Positions 32,468 to 42,361 of a stretch of DNA of 64,000 bases are shown in pieces; positions within the stretch are counted from its first letter, which is position 1, and each line of letters begins with the position of its first letter. The translations under genes were made by a program, and so were the position numbers. The stretch is from positions 496,001 to 560,000 of the forward strand of contig JADANN010000120.1 in assembly GCA_018806985.1 (NCBI GenBank). Direction: 5' to 3'. The DNA comes from Angiostrongylus vasorum (Eukaryota > Nematoda > Chromadorea > Rhabditida > Metastrongylidae). A model generated the notes under the pieces. The model saw nothing but the letters and a program-made list of their open reading frames with translations, had not been told where the DNA came from and did no database searches.

Positions 32468-32964
32468 TTGGTAGCTGTGTGGCTCAGTCCCGCCCAGGGC
32501 GTCGAAATTTATAGCGAATGGCATCATTTGCTGAGAGTAAAGCGTTTTTCGTTGATCTGTCCCTTACGGGTACGAGAACTGCTATATGCAGTTTCTTACA
32601 ATGGCCTGTTTATGTACAAAGTTAGTTTCGACCTATCCTCTCAGACAAATCCGGGGCAATTTACAAGAAACACCGGAGTGCTGAAATGTTTGGCCTGGTC
32701 TGTATTCAAGGTTCAGCAATGAATCGTGTGCGCCTTGTTGGACACTACGCTACAATCACTTACTCTTATTACTTTTTATGTGAAAAAGGAACTAATCATT
32801 ATTTCTTGCTGTTTCTGCAGAATTCAAGAAACTGAACCGCTACGATTCGGTAGAATCGGTGATTGATGTTTGTGAAACATTGTTTTGCCATAAATTGCTT
32901 AAGAATCTGAATTTCACTCTCCATTTCTTAAGAGAAACTGCATTTAAATCAAGACTACGGAAAA
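32468..32964 (+). CDS. Two exon-like blocks of an unrecognised gene beside the PLE
   Basis: Block 1 (32,468 to about 32,712) is open for over 80 codons and has beta-propeller-like strands (AVWLSPAQGVEIYS, LLYAVSYNGLFMYKV, TGVLKCLAWSVFK) faintly like the N-terminal WD region of RIC1-type proteins; this is only a hint. Block 2 (32,821-32,964) is bounded by a strong acceptor TTTCTGCAG and a strong donor AAAA|GTAAGT and encodes FKKLNRYDSVESVIDVCETL... The two are out of phase with each other by one base. The PLE insertion ends 20 bases upstream of block 1. Confidence 0.4.
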
Positions 32965-33116
32965 GTAAGTTTTCAAAAAGAAAATGTGTTATGTATATTC
33001 TATATATCCAGAAAGCAATATTCTTTAACAGACAACCAACCGGTTGGGAATCCCTCATTAGAAGAGAAATGTTAAAAAACTAGTCTTAGCATTAATGTTC
33101 ATTGCAAATTACTTGG

Positions 33117-33494
33117 ATACTTGAGCACTCAGGTGGCCCGTCCTTGTTTGCAGGCTCCAGTATAACTAACATTATTTCGGAGTTTTAGCGGTTTAGCCAT
33201 TGTGGTTCACTGGAATCCCGAGGTTAGCCTAGCCAAAGTTTGCCCCAGGGTATTCACCACCACAGGCATTCGCTGCTCTTGTGGATCAGAGAGAGATTTG
33301 CCACCATGCGACTAGTTTGGTACCAGAACGTGGTGGATCCTAGCATCGAATCACTCTTAGGCCTTTTGATGGAATCCCAGGACTTCTTTTGAGCTTGGAA
33401 GACCCTGCTGGAAGAATGAATCCACGCGCATTACGTCGCAGCCCGGCACCCAGAAACACCTCCCAGCCACGATGAGGGGGGTAAACGATCGGTA
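33117..33494 (+). repeat. Repeat family C
   Basis: About 70-75% similar by eye over its length to 55,838-56,213, with conserved blocks 'agccattgtg', 'ctggaatccc', 'cttgtggatcagag', 'gagatttg', 'caccatgcgact' and 'aacacctcccagccacga'. No coding frame, tRNA promoter or terminal inverted repeat seen. Confidence 0.7.
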
Positions 33495-33544
33495 GATCAT
33501 TGCAATTTAGTAAGAAAAAAAACTTATGGGACTATATCTCACAT

Positions 33545-33905
33545 ATTAGAGGAGGGGGTAGCACAGTGGTAGTGATGTTGAGCATCACGAAGACGGTGCT
33601 GGTTGGAACCTGCTTCTGGCTCATGAAGCTTCTCATTTTTTTCGGGTTTGGCAAATCCGTGCCGGTAATGTCTGAGGAAAAATCCTCTCTGCAATCTAAG
33701 TGGAAGCGCATTAGTGTGACTATCTTAGAAGTCCAGGAAGAATCACCTCGACCAGACCAACGACATTAATGGTGAAAAAAAAGTCATCAAGGAGCAGGCA
33801 AAGCCATGTAGAAAGTTCTAGAACATTCGTGAACGATGGATAAGAGGGAACGAATCAAATGTGAGAACTGTAGGATCCGCACGGTACATGTGAAGGACCG
33901 TTCTT
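33545..33905 (+). mobile_element. SINE family D
   Basis: Perfect-looking pol III A box (TAGCACAGTGG) near 33,555, degenerate B box (TGGTTGGAACC), then body and tail matching 34,808-35,165. Confidence 0.75.
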
Positions 33906-34047
33906 GTTAAAAAAAATTCCATTTATTGGAGTCCGCGTAAACTATACACGGTCCATACGAAACGAGTGGCGGAGTACAGTTTTGAGTCAGCAAATTCCAG
34001 TTCATAGTGAAGTTTATCATTTTATAGGAAATGCAACACAGTTTGCA

Positions 34048-34215
34048 GACTAAGGACCTGAGAGACAGGCGAAACGAAGGGACCCGCATGGTGTGGTGGT
34101 GAACACGTTACTCCCCGGAAAGGACAATAGCGCGTTCGTTCCCCACCGTAGACACCTGCGGCCTAGAGTTTTGCAAATATCTCAGCTTCGTTGAAGTTAT
34201 ATCACACATTATTTG
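34048..34215 (+). mobile_element. SINE family B
   Basis: Starts 'cctgagagacaggcgaaacg', then 'gggacccgcatggtgtggtggtgaac', B-box-like GTTCGTTCCCC and the body 'ttttgcaaatatctcagc'. Same layout as 38.1-38.4 and 55.7 kb. Confidence 0.75.
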
Positions 34216-34807
34216 TTCATAACAAAGCAACCACGTGTCACCTCATCAACCAGATAATATCCTGATATTCCAGAGCACTTCGAACTTAGAGTATAGCTTG
34301 TGTCCCAACTTTTAACCTTGCGTTGGAAACGTTAGAAATCTAAACCTCGCCTTCTAAATTTTTTCGAAATCTTTATCCGAAACAAATTTTAGGATGGGAA
34401 AAAATTTTGTGTATGCCAGCGTTTGTAGCAGTAAAGTAAAATATTTTTTTATAACTCTATGACGCTCTCAACTTCTTATGTGCTCTTTTGACAAAGAAAT
34501 TACCAGTGGTTGTCGGGAAACCAAAAAACCTTAAAAAATCGATTAATATGTGACAGAAATTGATCTGTCAATCTTCTGTTACTCACAATATGAACATTGA
34601 TGTTACTTTCAGGACAAATCAAAAATGGCGTTCCTCATCAGCGTCGACAGCGCAGTAGCGCACTGCAATCATAGCCTTTCTGAAGGCTCTTTAAAAATCT
34701 ATTGGTTTCGCCAATACATACTCAGTCTTACGACTTCGTCGACCATAATTGCACAATTTTTTTCATAGACAGCAGAAAATCCGACTCCAGTTTGTTCCTA
34801 TTTTCGA

Positions 34808-35165
34808 GCGTAAGTCACAGTGGTAGTGATGTCCGTCATCACGACCACGGTGCTAGTTCGATTCCGCTCCGGGCCAACCAATCCTTTCGTCCTTCTGGGG
34901 TCTGGAAATTGGCGCCGGATTTGTCGGGGGGAAAAAAATCACTCTATGCAATCCAATTGGGAACGCTGCAATCCGATTATCTCAGGGCTCCAGGGAGAAT
35001 TGCTCGACCAGCATTCTACTACATTGAAGAAGAAACGAAAATCCTCAAGCAGCAACCGAAGCCAAACGTAAAAACTTAGAAGAATTTCGTGTACAATGGA
35101 TGCGAGGAAGCGAACTGGATGTGAGTGAGATCTGCACTGTAGAACTGAAGACGGACCAAATAACC
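34808..35165 (+). mobile_element. SINE family D, best-preserved copy
   Basis: A-box-like AGTCACAGTGG and a canonical B box AGTTCGATTCC (near 34,854), then 'cggatttgtcgggggg' and the tail 'ttgaagaagaaacgaaaatc' and 'acaatggatgcgaggaagcg'. A 125-codon frame crossing it is incidental. Confidence 0.8.
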
Positions 35166-35169
35166 TAAA

Positions 35170-35900
35170 AAAAATTGAAAAAAATTTCGTACTAATTAGT
35201 GGAAAATTGCACAGTTTTTCATCAGCATTAAAGCAGGCGAGAAATCCTACCTTCCTTTCATTTAATTAAAGTATCTCAGCTGTTCTTAAACAGTAAAAAT
35301 TTAAGATGAAAGTGCACTGTTTTTGTTGAAGTTTTTTGAGCATAAGTACATTTTAAGATGAAAGTTCCTTGCACCTTTTCCAATGTTCCAATATTTGTGC
35401 TTTAAATTGAACTCGTTTACAACGAGAGTGGTGGACGCCTTCCTTCTTAGCTTGCGTGATTCCACAGTCATAAATTGAGACAAAAATTTACTGGATGATT
35501 GTCACATACTAATACCACTTTTATTACTTGACAGAAGAATTACTGTTACCATTACATTAAGAACTACTTACATGACGACAAAACAACGAAACTTGATGCT
35601 GCTGCTCTCAACTGATTAAGCCCCGACTACCTTTCAGAATCGGTAAGCATGAAGAGCATTGAAAAGCAGCTACAAAATCCCATCATTGCCTACATGAACA
35701 CTATTTGCTCGCTGTGGATCCTGACCCCTTAAAAAATGCTTATTGTTTGACCTTGTAAAGCTTCAAAAGTTTTTAAAGATACTTTTTCTTGCAAAGGATT
35801 TCCTCACCTGGCTATTTTAGAATATGGAATTTTAGAAATTGTAATGCATTTGCACATAGGTGGAAGCATAGATTATTGCAGTCCGACGCCCAGATGAACA
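35170..35900. other. No gene seen
   Basis: AT-rich, short frames only. Confidence 0.5.
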
Positions 35901-35904
35901 ATAA

Positions 35905-36640
35905 CAATATCCAGAAACGCAATGGAGAAAATCGTTCACATTTACTATTCAGATCTCTTTAATAGCCACGTTGTCCTGTCCTACATGAAGTAAAGGAGGG
36001 TGGACGAATCGTCCCACCAGTTCTCCTTTCAGAGATCCTACATGCTACTTTGTCGGTTAAGAAAAAACATCGTCAGTTCTGGACAGCATTATATCAGAAT
36101 AGCTGAAGAATAAGTCCTCATCAACACATTGGCTCTGCCGTTTCCACGCTACCTCTCAATATTCAAGGTTTGTATTCAGTGGAAGACTAGCAAGGCCGAG
36201 CTGTTGTTTAAGAATGGTGATCACGATATCGACAACTTTCGCCCAATCTGCTTGTTCTGCCGTCTACAAACTTTTCACTCGAGTCCTCCTAAACAGGATT
36301 GGCAGAACACTAGGAAATGGGCGGCCATGTGAGCAAGCAGGGCTTCAAAAAGGTTTCAGTAGGATGGACCACGTCCACGCGATAACAACATTCACCGAAG
36401 TATCGCGAGGTGGTGTAATTGCTCTCTGTCTGGATTTCATCGATTTGGGGGAAAGCTTTTAAATCAGTTGAGATAGAAGCAGTCATGAAACTCTTGGACA
36501 GAGAGGGTGTCACCACTCAGTGTGTAAAGATTCCTTGTGAGCTATATAAAAATGAGGTAGTTACAAGTCCATGTGATATGTAAGAAATGAGAAGAAGAAG
36601 ACGCAGCAGATGGAAAGATACCAATGAACACTTAGTCTGC
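35905..36640 (+). pseudogene. RTE-type non-LTR retrotransposon, RT fragment
   Basis: On + it carries the linker before the RT (AMEKIVHIYYSDLFNSHV near 35,920; SEILHATLSVKK near 36,040) and RT blocks (NFRPICL near 36,235; LNRIGRTLGNGRPCEQAGLQ near 36,290; GFSRMDHVHAITTFTEVSRG; ALCLDFIDLGESF; EAVMKLLDREGV). Order and motifs match the RTE relics at 24 and 58 kb. It is 5'-truncated, frame-broken and ends before the catalytic aspartate pair. Confidence 0.85.
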
Positions 36641-36939
36641 AAACAGATAAATAGTTTTTGTGACGCTGGCACTTTGAAGTTCGTATTAAACTCTTCTAAA
36701 AAGTGGTTCCTTCACAAGTTGTTAACTTACACAATAGCCTTCCAGATCTGACATAATGCACGATGATCTGCCCTCTACAAGTTACCGAGGAAAATGTATT
36801 ATTTGTAAATAAAAAAGCTCATTTCATGGACTTGTAAATGAATTATGGTACACCCATTTTGTGCTTTCACAGATTTGATAGACTAGAATTTCAGATCTCC
36901 GCACAGAAATTTCGCAAAATCTGCTTCTACGAATTCAAA

Positions 36940-37640
36940 TTCGGAAGCACGTAGCGCAGACCGCTTGAAAGATTAACGAATTCCAGGGTCAAGCAAGTAT
37001 TAGCAAATTCACGACACAACGTTGGTTTCGAAAATTCCTTCTCGGCGAATTCGACCGTGAAGACGAGGGACAACGCGGACGTCCTTCTGCTACTAAAGAC
37101 TAGTGTTTGAAGGCTCTCCTGTTAGTAAATGCATTAACAACTGCTCTACAACTTTTAGAAGTGGATGTAAGCATATCAACTTCCAGCGAATATGAAAAAA
37201 AGTCTTGGATGCCGAGGAATGTCGACAAATGTTTGCCGCGCATGGAATGAGAAAGATTACAAGAATTTGCCATTTCGAGGTTTTGACGTGCGACGATAAT
37301 TGGATCCTCTATTAGAACCAACGACAAGCGCTCACTGGATGGATGACGGAAGCCCTGCAGCACTTTCTAAATTCAAAACTGCACCAAAACAAGAATTTTC
37401 CGATTGTTTACTAGTCTACCTTGCGTTTGATCGGTTGAGACTTTTTAAATTGGGTGATGTTATTGCGAAAGAAGTAGATCTAGCAAATCGATAAAACCAA
37501 CCGAAAACCTTTAACGTCTGACATGACTATAAAGGTTGGAGCAGCTAGGTTACGACGCTCTGTCTCTTCCGAAATACTCGTTGAACCACTCACCTTTTGA
37601 CTACGCTGTCTTCGAGCATCTCGGTAACTTCCTATGCGAA
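36940..37640 (+). pseudogene. Mariner-family transposase relic
   Basis: Scattered frames keep mariner signatures in order: TTQRWFRKF and GEFDREDEGQRGRPSA (DNA-binding region, near 37,015-37,095), VLTCDDNWILY near 37,290 (second catalytic block, like TGDEKWI), and YSLNHSPFDYAVFEHLGNFL near 37,580-37,635 (third block, like YSPDLAPSDYHLF). Hookworms carry related mariners such as bandit. Stops and indels throughout; no terminal inverted repeats identified. Confidence 0.8.
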
Positions 37641-37644
37641 AAAT

Positions 37645-38125
37645 GTTTAAACAGCATTATTTAATTTCCATTGATTTTTTCACATAAATTCTAGTCATTA
37701 TCGGTGAAGAATCAGCGACGACCACATTGCAGAAAAGAGGCACGGACTATGGAGTAAGGAACTCATTCGAGCAGTGCTTCACCCCAGAATATTCGACTCG
37801 TTACGACTACGAAAACCTATATCGCGACGACTAACATCTGTGTACAATCATAATCGACTTGAATCATTTCGACTTTGAGGAAGGCGAATACATGGAAAGG
37901 CTAGCCGAGTAAACACTTCGTAAGAACCTCGTAGAAACTGAACATTTCTAAAAGGCCTAGACGACTTTGTTCAAAACACCGCCCATGGTGCGAATATGAA
38001 TGTGAAAATATGTAAGAGAAAAGAACGGCTTCCGCTCCTCGTTTATTGAAAACTGTCATCGAATTGTTCCCGTTAACAGTGATGCATATTATGCTTCTGA
38101 CATAAAAAAAACTGAATGCAGACAG
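37645..38125. other. No gene seen
   Basis: AT-rich; a minus-strand frame of 87 codons at 37,901-38,164 overlaps the SINE B palindrome and has no motif. Confidence 0.5.
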
Positions 38126-38126
38126 T

Positions 38127-38393
38127 TTTGAAATACAACTAAAATAATGCTGAGATATTTGCAAAACTCCGGACCGCAGGTGTCTGCGGTGGGGGAACGA
38201 ACGCGCTATTGTCCTTTCCGGGGAGCAACGCGTTCACCACCACACCTTGCGGGTCCTTCGTTTCGCCTGTCTCTCAGCTAGCTAGCAGCGCGTTACTCCC
38301 CGGAAAGGACAATAGCGCGTTCGTTCCCCACCGCACACACCTGTGGTCCGGAGTTTTGCAAATATCTCAGCATCATCTTAGTTGTATTTCAAA
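38127..38393. repeat. Inverted pair of SINE B copies (imperfect palindrome)
   Basis: Arm 38,127-38,232 (minus-oriented SINE B) and arm 38,289-38,393 (plus-oriented) are reverse complements with only a handful of mismatches over ~105 bases, separated by a 56-base spacer that contains the SINE 5' segment 'gcgggtccttcgtttcgcct'. A transcript would fold into a long hairpin. Confidence 0.85.
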
Positions 38394-38397
38394 TGAC

Positions 38398-38450
38398 ACC
38401 CTGCCGTTAAAAAATTAAGAAGTAGGCAGCATATAAAAAGGTTAATTTTT
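38398..38450 (+). repeat. Short shared repeat (with 53,773-53,828)
   Basis: 'ctgccgttaaaaa...gtaggcag...ataaaaaggttaa' here versus 'ctgccattaaaaa...gtaggcag...ataaaaaggttaa' at 53.8 kb; the CTGCC and GGCAG pieces are inverted relative to each other. Confidence 0.6.
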
Positions 38451-38466
38451 GAAATATATTAGTTTT

Positions 38467-38741
38467 TCAATAAGGAAAAGGATTTATGGAAATTCTTTCC
38501 TTTTCTTCCTTCCATTGTTGTGCACACAGTTTTCTTTGAGCAACTTTACAATACAAGAACACAAATAGACTGCACAGTAACATTCGAAGAAGAATGCATA
38601 AAAAAGTCATAGCGCTCTTGAGCCATTTGTCACTGACTGGAAGTAGGTCTGCAGAACAACAGCTTAGCCTTTTGACAACATTTTCCAAGTGTTCTACTGA
38701 TTGCCCTACTAATATATCCATGTCGATATGTTCCTCATAAT
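38467..38741 (-). CDS. Terminal exon of a membrane protein
   Basis: Follows acceptor AAATTTCAG (exon start 38,741, two bases completing a codon) and is open for 90 codons to TGA at 38,467. It encodes an acidic/polar segment (YEEHIDMDILVGQSVEHLEN), a cysteine pair, a hydrophobic helix (AMTFLCILLRMLLCSLFVFLYC) and a basic/acidic tail ending NPFPY. The layout suggests a C-terminally anchored or single-pass protein. Upstream exons were not identified and the family is not recognised. A shorter ATG-initiated product from 38,721 is also possible. Confidence 0.5.
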
Positions 38742-38759
38742 CTGAAATTTTGACGGGCC

Positions 38760-39125
38760 AATTGTATAATTGTCAAGAAAAAATTTAGTGAAATCGAGGT
38801 ACACAGCTGCGAAGTATAAAAACAAAGCACTCAGACAATCCTTATATACCCTTCCGTTTTTTTTAACAAAGCATGTCTATTGCATCGAATTCATTTTGAT
38901 CACTATTTTTTTGGAATTTATATCGTGGATTGCACTTTCGGCATCATGCAAATCAGTATAATTTATGGATACAATCAGCAGGAATAATTTGGATTTGCTA
39001 TGCGATGACATGGCAATTTAGCCGATTTCACGTAGTTTTCACTAGGTTGGGATAAGATGAACTCTTTTTTTCTGTTCTTTTTTACACTATCAGTCTTCAT
39101 GTTTTCTAACCGAGTCAGAGAAATT
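38760..39125. other. No confident gene
   Basis: May hold upstream exons of the membrane protein at 38.5 kb; one candidate (near 38,900-38,950, minus) ends at a weak donor and is out of phase. Confidence 0.35.
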
Positions 39126-39127
39126 CT

Positions 39128-39425
39128 TGCATTAGATTGTTTCCTCGCATCCATCATTTTTCAAATCCTTTGCTTGGGCTCATGTGCCACTTGAGGGTTT
39201 CTCGTCTTCTTCATAAATGTCTTTGAATGCTGACCGATTCCATTCCTCCTGCAGTGCTTCAGTAACCGTCCTAGAGTGTCCTCACGTGGATTCAAAGGAG
39301 TGGACGGAGGGCAAAAAAACGTCTTTACAAATTTACCGATCGCCGAGGCATGAATGGGGTAGTGAGCAGGGGCGGTGGTGAACCAGTGCCTTGTCACGTA
39401 CACGATCAAGAAGAGTTAAAAACCG
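39128..39425 (-). mobile_element. SINE family D, minus orientation
   Basis: Reverse complement shows 'atgaagaagacgagaaaccctcaag' and 'atgatggatgcgaggaaac', the family D tail. The promoter end is degenerate. Confidence 0.65.
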
Positions 39426-39429
39426 CCGA

Positions 39430-40780
39430 TGATGAGGGACCAAACACGTCGAATACTATTGTTGCTGCTGGTTTTCTCCAAACGACATGTTCATCAATCT
39501 TTGCCGCTCTTTTTAGATCGTTATTTTATGTGATATGAAGATATTGCGGCGTGGGCTTGTTTAGCTAATCTTGGACGCCATATTTCCTTCTAAATAGAAT
39601 ACTATCGCGCCTTCTGTGATAAGCTTTCCCAGACAACTTTATATGAATAATGCGCTGAGAATGGTTTTAAACAGCCAATAAATTGTTCACTATGCCGACT
39701 AAAAAATAATCCAAATGTCTTAAATATGCATGATATGAACAGTGTAAGCAACAAAAAACTGTGAAAGCCTAGCACTAGAAAACCATCCAAATAATCAAAA
39801 TTTCGAAGTGCGTCAAGACAAGCAAATAACACCTCCAATAATAGAATATTATGCGTAACACACTGATTCATATGTGGGATAATTGAAAATTGCGCACCCT
39901 GAACGCCAGTATAAATGACAAGCAACGTATCAATTATCACACACTGCTAGTGCAATCTGTATGTATCGATTGTCAAACTATCATTCAAGTCGTTGGTTTT
40001 CGTTGGCTCTTTCATGGACTGCACAGACGCCACCAACATCAGCACGAAAAACACTGCATCAGTCAAATTGTGGAGCCAAAAAAACTAAATTTAGGCTGAG
40101 CACAATTGAAAATTAGAAAATCTCTTTGGACTAAAAACTTTTGCACGATAAGGTTGCGCATCTTCAATTGAATGAAATTTCAGCGCCCTCTTTTTGGAAT
40201 TCTGGCCGATTCAGACTAAAAATATTAACATTACAGCAATTATCTCACGTAAGATACAGACAAAAGATACAAAATCGGCATAGTTTTCAATCTACATATG
40301 AATTTATTAGACTCGATAACAAAGTGAGAACAACTGAACTACATGCAAGTTGCTAAGCCGATTACTGCTTATCACAGTACAAATTCAACTATTTACGAAA
40401 ACACGATGACATCAGCAAGAGGATTGTGTATGATGATGAATTAGCGAAACTGGAGAAACGAAGAGGGTCTTATGATTTCAACAATAATATGGAACAAATC
40501 CGCTTCTAGCACTGTTTTTTCCAAAGGCGGGGAAAAAAGTAAGGCATGTTGAATATGATGCTGATCGTATATGTAGCAGCAAAACTTTCAACTTCCCGAA
40601 AATTTGAATTCTAAACATCCATTGATTTCACCAAATTCGAAACCTCTCTTATTAAGCATCAATTAAGCGTAAACAGTCTCCTTGTTGAGTAGGTTGGAAA
40701 GTGTTTTACTCAACTACACTGACATTCAAATGATTTATAACGCTCTTGAAACACGGTTTTACTTTGCAGTACAAGAGTCA
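39430..40780. other. No confident gene
   Basis: A hydrophobic 112-codon minus frame (39,602-39,940) has no ATG or motif and is plausible by chance in AT-rich sequence. Confidence 0.4.
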
Positions 40781-40797
40781 TGCTTTGTTACCATAAA

Positions 40798-41086
40798 GCT
40801 CTAAAATTCTGAGCGTTGATCAATTCCTGAACGATGCGCCATACATTCGACTTCATTAAGCATCGTTTGGAGGTGATTGAATTCATATCTGGCCTTTACA
40901 GTGACTTGCGGTGGCCTACTGATGTATCGACCCACTGCTGCTATCCTCCCAGGCAAGTCTGGTACCAATTTGCCGACTCCTGAGGTATAGAAGGCTTTGT
41001 GGGCCATGAGCGCCAGGATCGATTCCACGTGTGCGTTGCAGGGCGCCTCCGACCACTGCGCCACACGAGCCCCTACGGGGCTCCTA
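40798..41086 (-). mobile_element. SINE family A with target-site duplication
   Basis: Full-length; minus strand begins with the tRNA-like head (GTGGCGCAGTGG) and B box region GGAATCGATCC. Flanking CTTTGTTACCATAAA (40,783-40,797) and CTTTGTTATCATAAA (41,087-41,101) differ at one base, a 15-bp target duplication. Confidence 0.9.
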
Positions 41087-41282
41087 CTTTGTTATCATAA
41101 ATTTCGAAATGCTCGTTATCTGACTCTTTCTGTGCAGAAATTTGGAATGTGCGAAGCGAATAAATGGTCAACCAAATTGTAGAGTCGTGTTTGTTCGAAT
41201 AAGGCAGAGATTTTATTTATGGCTGTTTCACAGATGATTCACGTCTGCAGGTAAATCAAAAAGTCCAGTATTCCCCAAAAAA

Positions 41283-41708
41283 ATGCCAGATAAGGTAGAA
41301 CATCCCAGCAAACTTTCGAAGTTCTCTGAAGAATTGCCTGAATTATGTTCAAAACGTGTGCTTGTGTGCTACCATGAAAAAAAAAGGAATTCCATTGTCG
41401 GTCGAAATACATACGTACAAACATCTGCGAATCACCAAAGTTGTGACGTCGTCATCAGTTGGCAGGAAGGAATTCAAGTGCGGTATTCTTCTAAATCTCA
41501 CCAAAAGAACAACTTCGTTGTGGAAGCTTGCTTTTCGTTTAATTGGAAGCAGTTTCTTCTGTGGTTAAATCTTGCTCCGGTAAATGCAGTAGAACTAAAG
41601 GAGCAGCTGTCTTCTCCAGTAATAATTTTCTTCAGAAGAGCTCTGTGTGTGAACAAAGAGGCAACGATTCCCTGGCATTGGCAAAGGATGTTTTTCAAGA
41701 GTTTCTAA
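41283..41708 (+). CDS. Hypothetical ORF, 141 codons
   Basis: Longest ATG-initiated single frame outside transposons: MPDKVEHPSKLSKFSEELPE... to TAA at 41,708. An A9 run at 41,379-41,388 interrupts it, and the +1 frame after that run is also open for 70 codons with equally coding-like composition, so a run-length change could switch frames here. No domain, signal peptide or splice support. Could be an exon of a larger gene or chance. Confidence 0.3.
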   Translation: MPDKVEHPSKLSKFSEELPELCSKRVLVCYHEKKRNSIVGRNTYVQTSANHQSCDVVISWQEGIQVRYSSKSHQKNNFVVEACFSFNWKQFLLWLNLAPVNAVELKEQLSSPVIIFFRRALCVNKEATIPWHWQRMFFKSF

Positions 41709-41711
41709 ACT

Positions 41712-42360
41712 GACTAGAATCCATGTTGGGTGACTGTTTCAACAACCATAGTTTTCCAGATGGTTGTCGATTTTAAAATATTTGATTGTCGGAAAGCATT
41801 TCGCTATCAGCTCTGAATGGATATTCTCTATGGTCGGTCTTCAAGCGTAGTATTGCCTGTTTCGAAACATTGGGATCATTGACACATCGTAGAACAGTAG
41901 ATAACCTTGAGTACAGAGTATACTAGCATCAGTGGTAACCTTTGCAAAGCGTCGAAGTAGGCGACTCTACGTAGACAATAGACTATGTTCATTGTTTACA
42001 TAAAAGCATGATTTTGTTTTTTAATTGAGCTAGCCACCGGCAGATCATTTGAGAACATTTTAAAGTGTTTTGACTCCAAGCCCAATTTCCTAACTCATGT
42101 AGCCGCGTATAAACAGCTTTGGAAAGTACTGCAAAAAAAATCCTTTAATCTACTAGAAAGTTGATCATGTTTTTCCGAACGAATATTTATTTTGTTCCGT
42201 CAGAAAGCTTCAACGTTTTGGAAACCATACACCTGGCCCCTCTTCAGTAACAACTATTCTGACGCACCAGTGCTGTTTGATTCTTAAAATTTATTAGTTG
42301 CTGTACTTTACCAATTTAGTTGCCGACTTTACGCAGAAGACTGATATCGATGGTCGACGG
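41712..42360. other. No gene seen
   Basis: AT-rich spacer, 3' of the minus-strand gene that ends at 42,362. Confidence 0.5.
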
Positions 42361-42361
42361 C

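Noticed and set aside
34702..35079. 125-codon open frame on +
   Set aside because: It runs across a SINE D copy with a recognisable pol III B box; the frame is incidental.
39602..39940. Hydrophobic 112-codon minus frame
   Set aside because: No ATG, no splice sites, and AT-rich sequence readily gives phenylalanine/leucine-rich open frames by chance.
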